Source: Balneolaceae bacterium
GTDB taxonomy: Bacteria; Bacteroidota; Rhodothermia; Balneolales; Balneolaceae
Direction of reading: 5' to 3'
NCBI GenBank assembly: GCA_006969905.1
Contig: CP030887.1
Span: forward strand, 1,240,001 to 1,304,000
Length of the DNA: 64,000 bases
In this document: piece by piece, positions 52,516-61,163 of the stretch
Numbering within the stretch: position 1 is the stretch's first letter
Layout: each line of letters starts with the position of its first letter
Position numbers and translations under genes: made by a program
The notes under the pieces: model-generated
The model's input: the letters and a program-made list of their open reading frames with translations, nothing else
Database searches by the model: none
Told to the model about the DNA's origin: nothing

Positions 52516-54561
52516 ATGAAGATATCAGTCCGCTGCGTTCTCCCCGTTTTTCTTTTATTTACGGCTTCATGTTCAGATATGATGATCGGTAAAGCTGCAA
52601 AAAAAGCAACCTCACCAGTACATACTATTTTATCTCCTGATGGGGCCTCTGAATTAACGTTCGAGCTTGCAGATGGGATCCCAACCTATCACCTTAAGCG
52701 TGGGAAAATACCAGTTATGAATCCTTCAAAACTAGGTTTTGAACTTGAAGATGGTAACCTGAGTGAAGGTTTTGCGATCCTAGGTTATGGTAAAAGGGAT
52801 TCTATAAGTACTTGGGTTCAACCATGGGGAGAGGAAAAGGAGATTGTTGATAATCATACAGAGCTAAAAATTTTCTTAAAGCATGAATCCGGAAAGAGAA
52901 TGAATATAATATTCCGGCTGTATGACGATGGACTGGGTTTCAGGTACGAATGGCCGGAGCAGGAAGCGCTGGACGAATTTGTCATCATGGAAGAAAAAAC
53001 AGAGTTTGTACTTGCGGATGATCATGATGCATGGTGGCTGCAGGCATATATTCCCAATCGGTATGAGCACCTGAATATTGCATCTAAAGTTTCAAAAATA
53101 GATACAGCTGCTACTCCATTAACTATGAAAACAAAGGAAGGGTTATATCTCAGTTTCCATGAAGCGGCTTTAACCGATTATTCATCCATATCTCTGATTA
53201 ACAGGGGAGACAATAAACTACAAGCTATCCTTTTCCCCTGGATGGATGGTACCGGCCATAAAGTAAGGGCTCAAACCCCATTTGTTTCTCCCTGGAGGAC
53301 CGTAAAAATAAATGAAACAGCCGGTGGGTTGATTACAAACTATATTGATTTGAACCTGAACGAACCATCAAAAATTGATGACACTTCTTGGATAAAACCG
53401 GGTAAATATATCGGCATTTGGTGGGATATGCACCTGAATACCCGTACGTGGCATTCCGGTGAAAAACATGGAGCCACTACTGAGTACACCAAAGAATTTG
53501 TGGATTTTGCTGCCAAACATGGTTTTGATGGAGTATTGGTTGAGGGGTGGAATGAAACCTGGGATGGCGACTGGACTAAAAATGCGAACCAATTCAGCTT
53601 TACAAAATCCTACCCAGATTATGACCTGGAAGAGGTAGTGGAGTATGCGCAGTCAAAAGGAACGAACATTATTATGCACAATGAAACGTCCACCGGTATT
53701 GAAAATTACGAAGCCCAGCTTGACGAGGCTTTTGCCTTGTATGAGAAACTGGGAATACGGGCTATCAAGTCAGGCTATGTGGGCGATATGATTGCTAATG
53801 GTCAATGGCATCATGGGCAATACATGGTTCGCCATTATAGAAAAGTAGTGGAAAAAGCAGCAGAGCATGGTATTATGATGAATGTTCACGAGCCGATTAA
53901 AGATACAGGCATTCGAAGAACCTGGCCCAATATGATGACCCGGGAAGGTGCCAGGGGGCAGGAGTATAATGCGTGGTCAGGTGACGGAGGGAATCCGCCA
54001 AATTATGTCCCAACCATCGCCTTTACCCGGATGTTATCAGGCCCGTTTGATTACACCCCGGGTGTTCTGGATATCATGCTGAATGATAATGAACCGGGCA
54101 GAGATAAGAACAGGGTACAGTCAACCATAGCAGGAGAGCTGGCTATTTACGTAATTATTTATAGCCCGCTACATATGGCTGCAGATTTATTGAAAAACTA
54201 TGATGCAAATCCCGTAGCCTTTCAGTTCATAAAAGATGTTCCTACCGACTGGGAGCATACCCGGGTTATAAATGCAGAGATTGGCAAGTATGTTACCATT
54301 GCCAGGAAAGATCGAAATTCTGATGATTGGTATTTAGGATCTGTTACTGACGAAGAAGCACGCTCGTTTGATATTAGTTTAGATTTTCTGGATGAAGGAA
54401 AAACCTATGAAGCTATTATCTATTCAGACGGCCCAAATGCAGATTGGGAAACAAGTCCCTACAGCTTTATGCGCTTTAAAACGGTAACAGATGCTACAAA
54501 AAACCTCACGTTAAATTTAGCAAGAGGTGGCGGTGTGGCAATTCGGTTTATGAAAAAATAG
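52516..54561 (+). CDS. GH97-family glycoside hydrolase lipoprotein (SusB-like)
   Basis: A 681-residue lipoprotein (FTASC, Cys19) with the GH97 layout: N-terminal beta-supersandwich, (beta/alpha)8 barrel with GIWWDMHLNTRTWH and YVGDMIANGQWHHGQ, and a C-terminal beta domain. Glu390 (HNETS), Glu459 (VHEP) and Glu483 (GQEYNAW) have the same spacing (69 and 24) as Glu439, Glu508 and Glu532 of SusB, the residues known for inverting GH97 enzymes. An inverting alpha-glucoside hydrolase is therefore inferred, attacking starch-type oligosaccharides in the periplasm or at the surface. No SusCD pair lies next to it. Confidence 0.9.
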   Translation: MKISVRCVLPVFLLFTASCSDMMIGKAAKKATSPVHTILSPDGASELTFELADGIPTYHLKRGKIPVMNPSKLGFELEDGNLSEGFAILGYGKRDSISTWVQPWGEEKEIVDNHTELKIFLKHESGKRMNIIFRLYDDGLGFRYEWPEQEALDEFVIMEEKTEFVLADDHDAWWLQAYIPNRYEHLNIASKVSKIDTAATPLTMKTKEGLYLSFHEAALTDYSSISLINRGDNKLQAILFPWMDGTGHKVRAQTPFVSPWRTVKINETAGGLITNYIDLNLNEPSKIDDTSWIKPGKYIGIWWDMHLNTRTWHSGEKHGATTEYTKEFVDFAAKHGFDGVLVEGWNETWDGDWTKNANQFSFTKSYPDYDLEEVVEYAQSKGTNIIMHNETSTGIENYEAQLDEAFALYEKLGIRAIKSGYVGDMIANGQWHHGQYMVRHYRKVVEKAAEHGIMMNVHEPIKDTGIRRTWPNMMTREGARGQEYNAWSGDGGNPPNYVPTIAFTRMLSGPFDYTPGVLDIMLNDNEPGRDKNRVQSTIAGELAIYVIIYSPLHMAADLLKNYDANPVAFQFIKDVPTDWEHTRVINAEIGKYVTIARKDRNSDDWYLGSVTDEEARSFDISLDFLDEGKTYEAIIYSDGPNADWETSPYSFMRFKTVTDATKNLTLNLARGGGVAIRFMKK

Positions 54562-54563
54562 GC

Positions 54564-55424
54564 TTATTCAATTTCAAGAAAAAAGTTTATAAGCTCCTGA
54601 TTGGTATTTACTCCAGGAAAAAACCAATTGTGATTTCCTGCTCGAGCAGTAATAAGTTGTATGGATGAGTGGTTTTCTGATTCGCAGTAATCAATTGTTT
54701 CTGTAAAGGTATCTGAGCTTGTTGTAAGGGAATCAGAACCGCATTCATTTTTTGTGGCCCAGAATCGGGCAGTTTTTTTTGCTGACAGTAAAGATAAGGC
54801 CCCATTATTTGATCCATTATATGGCAAGATAGTATCAAACTGTCCCTGGATAATCAGCTGGGAAACTTTCTCAGAGGGTTCACAAGACATCGCCAGTGGT
54901 ACCGAGATGGTAGCAGCTACAATTCCAAAACCGGATATTTCCCCGGACATTTCGCATGCAAGACGCTGAGCAAAAAGTCCCCCTTGCGAAAAACCAACAG
55001 CAAACACTTTTCTTTCAGGAAAGAAATACTTTGATTTTATTTCTTTCATCATTTCACGGGTAAATTCAATATCCTTGATTTTTAACCGATCTGCATTATT
55101 ACACTGGCAGCCCTCTGCCCAATTTCCAACAGCAGCATCTGGGTAAACGGTTATAAGGTTTTCCTTATTTGCTTCCGCGTTGAATCCTGTGAATATACTG
55201 AGGTTTTCGCCGGTACCATTACTTCCATGGAAAAGAAAAATAAGGCCGGCCGCTTTATTGGTTTCTTTTACTCTTTTCGGAATAAATACAGAGTAATTCC
55301 GGTTACTTTCTTCCACATCGGTTGAAAACTGCTCAAGCTTGTTATTTGTACCCGTAGCACTCTCACTCTGCTTACATGAAATAGCAAGGTATAGAAGTAA
55401 TAAAAAAACGGGCAAGTATCTCAC
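54564..55424 (-). CDS. PHB depolymerase/LpqC-type esterase lipoprotein
   Basis: A 286-residue lipoprotein (LAISC, Cys17) with alpha/beta-hydrolase fold: the oxyanion segment FLFHGSNGTGENL, nucleophile GFSQGG (Ser near 147), the acid segment LIIQGQFDTILPYNG and the last-strand AGNHNWFFPG with the catalytic His. This is the ester-hydrolase family PHB depolymerase-like/LpqC, which includes feruloyl and acetyl-xylan esterases. Substrate likely a polysaccharide ester or lipid-like ester; not determined. Convergent with the GH97 gene, 2 bases apart. Confidence 0.84.
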   Translation of the reverse strand: MRYLPVFLLLLYLAISCKQSESATGTNNKLEQFSTDVEESNRNYSVFIPKRVKETNKAAGLIFLFHGSNGTGENLSIFTGFNAEANKENLITVYPDAAVGNWAEGCQCNNADRLKIKDIEFTREMMKEIKSKYFFPERKVFAVGFSQGGLFAQRLACEMSGEISGFGIVAATISVPLAMSCEPSEKVSQLIIQGQFDTILPYNGSNNGALSLLSAKKTARFWATKNECGSDSLTTSSDTFTETIDYCESENHSSIQLITARAGNHNWFFPGVNTNQELINFFLEIE

Positions 55425-55572
55425 AGTTAAACTGGCTAAGTCTGGGATTATGAATAATAATTAAACTCATAAATTATTGGGGAGCCATAAGTGCAGTTTG
55501 AGTGCGTAAAAGTTTACACTCATCATTACAGATGAGAAGGATTGTGTGATATAGAGTATACTTTCTTAAAAA

Positions 55573-56850
55573 ATGAAGAAAACAATATTTGTATTAGTTC
55601 TGATTTTTTTCGTCTCAGAAGTAGGGCAAGCTCAAACGACTTACCAGGAATGGTATCAGGAGGCGGTTATTGCTTATCAAAAGAAGGATTTTAGTAAAGC
55701 TCTTGAGGCATTTAAAAAAGCAGATGAGTTAAGACCAAATCATCGGGTTATAGCTTATAACCTTGCTGCGACATATACACTAAACGGACTATATGAAGAA
55801 GCTATCAGTGTATTACAAAAACGAGCCGGGTATTATGCCTTAACAGACTTTGAAGGAGACTCAATCTTTATTCCATTAAAAAAATCGGGAAGCTACAAAG
55901 AGTTACTTAAAAAGATCGAAAAAAGAAGAAAGCCAATTCACACCAGCGAAGAATTATTCAGGGTAAATGATCCTGGTTTTCATCCGGAAGGAATTTTGAT
56001 AGACGAAAAGAACAATAGAGTGATACTTGGGGATATAAGAACGGGAGCAATTTATTCTTTCGATTATAATGGAAATGACAGGAAGCTTCTGCTCGATTTA
56101 ACAGAATATGGTTATTGGTCAGCTATGGGCATGAGCTTTGACAAGAATCAGGAAGACCTGGTTTGGATAGCTACTTCGGCAATGACCATTTTTACTAATT
56201 ATGAACCGGAACAAGAAGGTAAATCTGCAGTAATCGGCTACAATTTAGTGGAAAACAAAATAGTTCATTCTTTTCAGAAGGAAGGCAGCCATCTTTTCGG
56301 AGATCTGATAACCGACAAAAAAGGTTACGTTTGGGTAACCGATTCTGTGAACCCGGCTATTTTCCGGATTGATCCGCAGGCAAATAAGATGGTTGAAATG
56401 TTCAAATCAGAACAATGGTGGTCGCTACAGGGATTGGCCTTTTCTGAACGTGGGGATATCCTTTACGCTTCAGACTATTTAACAGGGGTTTATTCTATTG
56501 ATATGGAGTCCGGCACTATTTCAAGTATACTTTCCGAAAACGAAAAAACGCGTGGTTCAGATGGGATTTACCTGATCGGTGACCGGCTTTTTATGCTTCA
56601 GAACGGGACAAACCCCATGAGGTTGAGCTCGATAAAAGTGGATAATGCAGGCAAGGCATACAAAAAAACATGGAAAGTACTGGAAAATAACCTTGGAGAG
56701 TTAAATGAACCAACATTGGGAACTGTGGTTAACGGTGAATTATATTACATTGCAAACAGCCCATGGCAATATTATGAAAATGATCAACCAAAACTTGAAA
56801 ACTGGCCAGAAATAAGAGTTTGGAAGATATCTCCTGAAAAACAAAAATGA
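55573..56850 (+). CDS. Exported TPR and SMP-30-like beta-propeller protein
   Basis: A 425-residue protein: signal peptide (cleavage near GQAQT), one or two TPR units (YQEAVIAYQKKDFSKALEAFKKADEL and NLAATYTLNGLYEEAISVL), then a six-bladed beta-propeller like gluconolactonase/SMP-30 (HPEGILIDEKNNRVILGDIRTGAI, LFGDLITDKKGYVWVTDSVNPAIFRID, YASDYLTGVYSID). Metal-binding residues of catalytic SMP-30 enzymes are not clearly conserved. It overlaps the LytS-type kinase gene by 4 bases (ATGA), so it may be a periplasmic sensor or input domain for that signalling system. Confidence 0.82.
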   Translation: MKKTIFVLVLIFFVSEVGQAQTTYQEWYQEAVIAYQKKDFSKALEAFKKADELRPNHRVIAYNLAATYTLNGLYEEAISVLQKRAGYYALTDFEGDSIFIPLKKSGSYKELLKKIEKRRKPIHTSEELFRVNDPGFHPEGILIDEKNNRVILGDIRTGAIYSFDYNGNDRKLLLDLTEYGYWSAMGMSFDKNQEDLVWIATSAMTIFTNYEPEQEGKSAVIGYNLVENKIVHSFQKEGSHLFGDLITDKKGYVWVTDSVNPAIFRIDPQANKMVEMFKSEQWWSLQGLAFSERGDILYASDYLTGVYSIDMESGTISSILSENEKTRGSDGIYLIGDRLFMLQNGTNPMRLSSIKVDNAGKAYKKTWKVLENNLGELNEPTLGTVVNGELYYIANSPWQYYENDQPKLENWPEIRVWKISPEKQK

Positions 56851-57869
56851 GGATTTTTTCTCTCAGAATAATAATACCCATCCTTGCTTTAGTAGCATTG
56901 TCCTCATATCCCATTCTTTTTTTAATAAGAGGGTATAGTTTTTCACTTATGACCAGGTACGCTTTGTTGGAGTACACCCTGATCGTTTTTCTCATAAATT
57001 TGTTACTCCTTTATATTCATTTGGTAAAAAGTAAGTACCTGGCAAAAAAATATCCCTGGATTGAAAAGGTTCGATCCAGGTTTATATGGGAACTGGTGCT
57101 TACCACTACATTCACACCTATAATTGTAACAGCCGGGATGTATACCTTATACGTGATAATATGGGAAAGTGAACTTTGGATACCTGGGGCTATTGAGTAT
57201 AATCTTTTCGCACTTACTTTTTCCCTTTTTTTAGGCTTTATGGTAAATGCCAGGGATATTATTACCAAATGGAAAGCTTCAATACTTGAAAAGGAAACTC
57301 TTGAAAAGGAAGCCATCAAAGCAAACCTGAAAGTTATCCAGGCAAACATAAGCCCTCATTTCTTATTTAATAACTTTAACGTACTCCATGCTTTAATAGA
57401 GGAAGATACAGAGCAGGCGCAGCAGTATTTGGGTAAGCTAAGCGAAGTGTACAGGTTTATTCTGAAAAGAAGGAATGAGGAAGTGGTAAGCCTTGAAGAA
57501 GAAGTGGACTTCATAAAAGACTATCTTTTTCTTTTAGCCATCCGGTTTGGTGACCAGGTTAAGTATAGTATCAAAATACCGGACTATAACGGGCTAATGA
57601 TTCCACCGGCTACGCTTCAAATACTTGTTGAGAACGCGATCAAACATAATGAAGTATCAATCGAAAAACCTCTTCAAATCACTATAAAAAAGGAAGATTC
57701 TTATTTATCCGTTTCGAATAATATTCAGATTAAAAAGGGAGTGACAGACAGTGTAGGTTTTGGCTTGGAGAATATAAAAGAGCGGTTTTTATATTTATCA
57801 GAGAAGCCGATGGTAATTGAAAAAAGAGATTCAAACTTCGCTGTAAAAATACCACTGCTGGAGAAATGA
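56847..57869 (+). CDS. LytS-family sensor histidine kinase
   Basis: A 340-residue protein with four predicted membrane helices (residues ~1-135), a coiled coil, then the LytS-type His_kinase domain: NISPHFLFNNFNVL (phosphorylated His171), YLGKLSEVYRFILK, VDFIKDYLFLLAIRFGDQV and the ATPase elements ILVENAIKHNE and VGFGLENIKERF. Coupled by ATGA overlap to the TPR-propeller gene and separated by one base from the LytTR regulator. Probably a three-gene sensing unit. Confidence 0.92.
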   Translation: MRIFSLRIIIPILALVALSSYPILFLIRGYSFSLMTRYALLEYTLIVFLINLLLLYIHLVKSKYLAKKYPWIEKVRSRFIWELVLTTTFTPIIVTAGMYTLYVIIWESELWIPGAIEYNLFALTFSLFLGFMVNARDIITKWKASILEKETLEKEAIKANLKVIQANISPHFLFNNFNVLHALIEEDTEQAQQYLGKLSEVYRFILKRRNEEVVSLEEEVDFIKDYLFLLAIRFGDQVKYSIKIPDYNGLMIPPATLQILVENAIKHNEVSIEKPLQITIKKEDSYLSVSNNIQIKKGVTDSVGFGLENIKERFLYLSEKPMVIEKRDSNFAVKIPLLEK

Positions 57870-57870
57870 A

Positions 57871-58614
57871 ATGAACATACTGATCTGCGAAGACGAAGCA
57901 CCTTCAAGAAAACAATTGTCAAGATTCATAAAATATTTGCAGCCCAATGCCAACATTGTGGCAATGGTGGATACTGGAAAAGAGGCCAGAAAATATATTG
58001 AAGAACGCTCATTGGATTTGATTTTTATGGATATCGAATTGGCTGATGGCAGGTGCTTTGATACGCTTGGTGATATACAGTTTAATACCCCTATCATTTT
58101 TACTACTGCGTATGATCAATATGCGCTTAAAGCTTTTGAGTTGAATAGTGTTGACTACCTGGTAAAACCGATAACCAGGCAAAGTGTTGCAGAAGCCTTT
58201 AGCAAATTGGAGAGTTTAAAATCAGTATTGGTTAATGATCCTTTTATAATGAAAGAGGAGCTTTTCAGTGAGAGTTATAAAGAACGTTTTCTTGTAAAAA
58301 AGGGCCGGAAACTGCTTCCAGTAAAAGCAGAAGAAATCGCTTACTTCACTACCGAGGACAAGCTGGTATTTCTGGTAACACGTCGTGGCAAACGGCATGT
58401 CATAAACTATACTCTAACCGAGCTGGAAAGTCTTTTAGATCCGCGAAAGTTCTTCAGGCTAAACAGGCAGTTCATTGCTTCACATAATTCGATCAAAGAA
58501 TTGGAACCATACTTCAAGGGACAGGTAGTAGTTAAGCTTGAGCCAGACACTTCTACTGAGATAGTAATAAGCAGATCACAAACCCCGCTACTTAAAGATT
58601 GGATGAGTAGTTAG
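57871..58614 (+). CDS. LytTR-family response regulator
   Basis: A 247-residue protein: receiver domain with phosphoacceptor Asp54 (LDLIFMDIELADG), the acidic pair EDE (residues 7-9), Thr in FTTAYD and Lys in YLVKPI. The C-terminal LytTR DNA-binding domain follows, with FLVKKGRKLLPVKAEEIAYF, FFRLNRQFIASHNSI and KLEPDTSTEIVISRSQTPLLKDW. It is the partner of the LytS-type kinase (1 base apart). LytTR regulators bind paired ~9-bp sites; targets not determined. Confidence 0.94.
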   Translation: MNILICEDEAPSRKQLSRFIKYLQPNANIVAMVDTGKEARKYIEERSLDLIFMDIELADGRCFDTLGDIQFNTPIIFTTAYDQYALKAFELNSVDYLVKPITRQSVAEAFSKLESLKSVLVNDPFIMKEELFSESYKERFLVKKGRKLLPVKAEEIAYFTTEDKLVFLVTRRGKRHVINYTLTELESLLDPRKFFRLNRQFIASHNSIKELEPYFKGQVVVKLEPDTSTEIVISRSQTPLLKDWMSS

Positions 58615-58637
58615 AGAAGTCGACAGGTTTTTTAAAC

Positions 58638-58674
58638 AAAAAAGCCCATTTCAAAATAGAACCAGGCTTTATTT
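58638..58674. terminator. Possible bidirectional terminator between the LytTR gene and tRNA-Leu
   Basis: AAAGCC (58641-58646) and GGCTTT (58665-58670) form a short stem with an 18-base loop. A run of A lies left (U-tract on the minus strand for the tRNA) and TTT-ATTT right. Stem is weak, so confidence is moderate. Confidence 0.5.
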
Positions 58675-58678
58675 AAAG

Positions 58679-58762
58679 TGCTCACGAATGGAGTCGAACC
58701 ATCACGACCGTTAGGTCACACGCCCCTCAAGCGTGCGCGTCTACCAATTCCGCCACGTGAGC
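58679..58762 (-). tRNA. tRNA-Leu (anticodon GAG)
   Basis: An 84-base class II tRNA on the minus strand. The acceptor stem GCTCACG pairs with CGTGAGC and the discriminator is A. The anticodon stem CACGC/GCGTG surrounds TTGAGGG (anticodon GAG), and a long variable arm (TGACCTAACGGTCG region) precedes the T arm with TTCGACT. CCA is not encoded. No gene for a leucine partner adjacent. Confidence 0.96.
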
Positions 58763-58817
58763 TGAAGGGGCACAAAGATACCGATTTTCTCTTTCAAAGT
58801 TCAACGTAGCTAAAACA

Positions 58818-58850
58818 AAAAACCCGCTCTTGTAAGTAAGAACGGGTTTA
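58818..58850 (-). terminator. Rho-independent terminator of the dnaA operon
   Basis: On the minus strand AAACCCGTTCTT folds against AAGAGCGGGTTT (short bulge) with a loop of about 8, followed by a T-run. It lies about 75 bases after the last gene (TPR) of the dnaA-folB-folK operon. Confidence 0.82.
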
Positions 58851-58926
58851 ACTTTTATCTGTATAAACAGCTTCAAGTGCAAGCGAATGCGCACTTAAGA
58901 CGAATCCCTTAGGCCAATAGTTTTAA

Positions 58927-59469
58927 TTATTCTTCCAGTTGTCTCCTTGCGTAATCATTATCAGGGTCTATCTGGAGGGCTTGCTCATAATACGTTCTTG
59001 CTTTGTCTTCCTGGCCGCCTCGCTTGATCATATCACCCATTAAAATCCAATTCTCAGGATCTCTCGGGTCTTTCTTTATCCGGTCAATGAGGTAAGGAAT
59101 AGCCTCTGCTCCACGATCAGTCATTAACATAAGCATGACTTTGTTACGGTGTGCAGACGAAAGATTGGCTAATTCAATAGCGGTATCAAAATCACTCTCT
59201 GCCTCTTCTAAATCCTCTTTTTGCATGTGGATATTGCCACGAAGATTGATGTAAACAGCATTATCTACATCAATTTCAATAGCCTCATTAATTTTATCTA
59301 AAGCCAGATCATACTGGCTAAGCTGTTGCATGATCAGGGATTCCAGGTACCAGGGTTCATGAGCCTGCATATTTTCTTTTTGCAGTTCCCGGGCAATATC
59401 CAGTGCTTTGTCGATATCTTTATCCTGGTAAAGCTCAAAGCCTTTATTCAGTTTCTCTTCAAAATCCAT
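58927..59469 (-). CDS. TPR-repeat cytosolic protein
   Basis: A 180-residue protein made of about four TPR-like helix pairs. Clear units are ALDKINEAIEIDVDNAVYINLRGNIHMQ, DLEEAESDFDTAIELANLSSAH and the C-terminal GDMIKRGGQEDKARTYYEQALQIDPDNDYA. No signal peptide or other domain. Last gene of the minus-strand operon that starts with dnaA; 9 bases after the small membrane protein gene. Scaffold role, partner unknown. Confidence 0.84.
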   Translation of the reverse strand: MDFEEKLNKGFELYQDKDIDKALDIARELQKENMQAHEPWYLESLIMQQLSQYDLALDKINEAIEIDVDNAVYINLRGNIHMQKEDLEEAESDFDTAIELANLSSAHRNKVMLMLMTDRGAEAIPYLIDRIKKDPRDPENWILMGDMIKRGGQEDKARTYYEQALQIDPDNDYARRQLEE

Positions 59470-59478
59470 ATATGACGG

Positions 59479-59676
59479 TTAGTTGTCTTTTTCAGTTAAA
59501 TCTTCGTAATCGGCATCTTCAATCTGGTCAAAATTTTTGCGACCACGTGAAGAACTATTATTAAATCCTTGAAAGGGGTTGAATTGTCCTGTTTTCTTTC
59601 TGGAAGGTAAGAACAATCTGTTTATAAATCGTACGGCTATAAACAAAACAGCCATAAAAAAAAGAATCTTTAACAT
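59479..59676 (-). CDS. Small membrane protein, DUF4834-like
   Basis: A 65-residue protein: one N-terminal membrane helix (residues ~2-17, LKILFFMAVLFIAVRF), a basic stretch, a Ser/Asn/Gly-rich linker, and an acidic end DYEDL. This resembles the DUF4834 small proteins of Bacteroidota (from memory). Function unknown. It lies 4 bases downstream of the nucleoside kinase gene, in the dnaA operon. Confidence 0.7.
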   Translation of the reverse strand: MLKILFFMAVLFIAVRFINRLFLPSRKKTGQFNPFQGFNNSSSRGRKNFDQIEDADYEDLTEKDN

Positions 59677-59680
59677 AGTA

Positions 59681-60322
59681 TTATGGTGCTATATGAAGGT
59701 GCATTCTTGAATGCAGCGGCATTTCAAAAATCTGCTGTTCTATGTACGCCAAATGATCCGGATTGTTTACAAAATCTATTTCTGTTGCGTTAATGGTAAT
59801 TAAAGAGGAACGGCTATAATGATAGAAAAAATGATTATATGCATCATTCAGTTCTTTAAGATAATCTGCTGTTATATGTTGTTCGTATTCTCTTCCTCTG
59901 CGGTTGATATTCTCCATCAAACGGTCAACAGAACTTTGGATGAAAATGATCAAATCCGGTTGGGGGGCAATACCCGTCATTATGTTATAAATACTATCGT
60001 ATAGAGCTAATTCATCTTGATCCAAGTTGAGCCGGGCAAATATTCGGTCTTTCTCAAATATATAATCCGAAACAGTGAGTTCATGGAATAAATCCTTGCT
60101 CATCATATTTTGCTGCTGCTTAAAACGGCTTGCCAGGAAAGCAAGCTGTGTTTGAAAAGCATAGCGTTCCCGGTCTTCATAGAACCTGGGTAAAAACGGA
60201 TTTTCTTCAAACTCTTCTAAAACAATGCGGGCATTTCTTCGCTCAGCTATAAGCTTTGCAAGAGAAGTTTTACCGGCTCCAATCACTCCTTCAATGGCAA
60301 TAAAATCAAATTGATTGGGCAT
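59681..60322 (-). CDS. Deoxynucleoside kinase (deoxyadenosine/deoxyguanosine kinase type)
   Basis: About 213 residues with P-loop GVIGAGKTS near residues 12-20, the acidic motif LEEFEENPFLPRFYED, the substrate-binding region FQTQLAFLASRFKQQQ, a DRIFARLNL segment and the LID arginines in NINRRGREYEQ. This is the dCK/dGK-like family that phosphorylates salvage deoxynucleosides. ATG at 60322 is preferred (an in-frame TTG precedes it). It lies directly behind folK in the dnaA operon, tying dNTP supply to replication genes. Confidence 0.9.
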   Translation of the reverse strand: MPNQFDFIAIEGVIGAGKTSLAKLIAERRNARIVLEEFEENPFLPRFYEDRERYAFQTQLAFLASRFKQQQNMMSKDLFHELTVSDYIFEKDRIFARLNLDQDELALYDSIYNIMTGIAPQPDLIIFIQSSVDRLMENINRRGREYEQHITADYLKELNDAYNHFFYHYSRSSLITINATEIDFVNNPDHLAYIEQQIFEMPLHSRMHLHIAP

Positions 60323-60325
60323 CAA

Positions 60326-60814
60326 CTACCAGCTTAAGTTCGTTTTTGAGATTCTTATTTGAGATGCTGAATTGATCATATCATCAATATGCTGTGCGGA
60401 TTGGGGATCTTGCCAATTGGGAAAAAGCTCCTTTAAAGGCAACAGAACAAACAATCTACGTTTGTATTCAGCATGAGGAATGATAAGGGTATCTGTTTCA
60501 ATGACCAAGTGATTGTAGTCGATAATATCCAAATCCAGGGTGCGGGCAGTCCATTTTGGATACCGGGTTGGGCGGCCTTGTCTGCGCTCCTGTTCTTTTA
60601 GTTTTTCAAACAGCTCTTCGGCTCCCAGTTTGGTTTCAATTTCAATTACGGCATTAAGAAAATCTTCAGAGCTGGGGCCAACAGCTTCAGATCGATAAAT
60701 ACCTGAACATCTTGGTTTAGAAACCGAGAGCTTTTCTAAAAACTCCTTTGCCTGGACCAGTTGATGGTGGGGCTTCTGAAGATTCGATCCAAGGGCAATA
60801 ATTACCTGGGCCAT
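60326..60814 (-). CDS. folK: 2-amino-4-hydroxy-6-hydroxymethyldihydropteridine diphosphokinase
   Basis: A 162-residue HPPK: LGSNLQKPHHQL (ATP/pterin loop), SGIYRSEAVG, DFLNAVIEIET, the RtLDLDI metal motif in WTARTLDLDIIDYN and the PHAEYKRRLFVLLPLKEL segment. It transfers pyrophosphate from ATP to hydroxymethyl-dihydropterin in folate synthesis. It overlaps folB by 13 bases and is followed by the nucleoside kinase gene at a 3-base gap (to the ATG). Confidence 0.95.
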   Translation of the reverse strand: MAQVIIALGSNLQKPHHQLVQAKEFLEKLSVSKPRCSGIYRSEAVGPSSEDFLNAVIEIETKLGAEELFEKLKEQERRQGRPTRYPKWTARTLDLDIIDYNHLVIETDTLIIPHAEYKRRLFVLLPLKELFPNWQDPQSAQHIDDMINSASQIRISKTNLSW

Positions 60815-61158
60815 TTCATTTGAACTTCAGAATATTGGGTAGTGCCATCTACAGGAGGGTTTATCTTTCTTACACTCACTACGAGTTGATCAGGGGTAAA
60901 TTCTTCAAAGATTTTTTTCCCAATAGAGAATGCCAAAGTTTCTATCAAATCTACAGATGGGCCACGCATAATTTTTTGGACAATTTTATGGGCTTTGTCA
61001 TAGTCAATGGTTTCTTTCAGGTCATCCGAATTTCCTGCACCCTGCAAATTTAAATGGAAAGCCAAATCCACTTCAAATGAGTTGCCATGAACTTTTTCCT
61101 CCGGAAATAAACCGTGATTGGCATGAAAGCTCATTCCTTTAAGTGTGAGCTTATCCAT
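60802..61158 (-). CDS. folB: Dihydroneopterin aldolase
   Basis: A 118-residue FolB with the tunnelling-fold motifs GMSFHANHGLFPEEKVHGNSFEVD, TIDYDKAHKIVQKIM, LIETLAFSIGKKI and VVSVRKINPPV, including the substrate Glu (residue in LIETLA) and the KxNPP-type end. It converts dihydroneopterin to hydroxymethyl-dihydropterin, the substrate of FolK, which overlaps it. dnaA lies 5 bases upstream on the same strand. Confidence 0.94.
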   Translation of the reverse strand: MDKLTLKGMSFHANHGLFPEEKVHGNSFEVDLAFHLNLQGAGNSDDLKETIDYDKAHKIVQKIMRGPSVDLIETLAFSIGKKIFEEFTPDQLVVSVRKINPPVDGTTQYSEVQMKWPR

Positions 61159-61163
61159 GTTAG

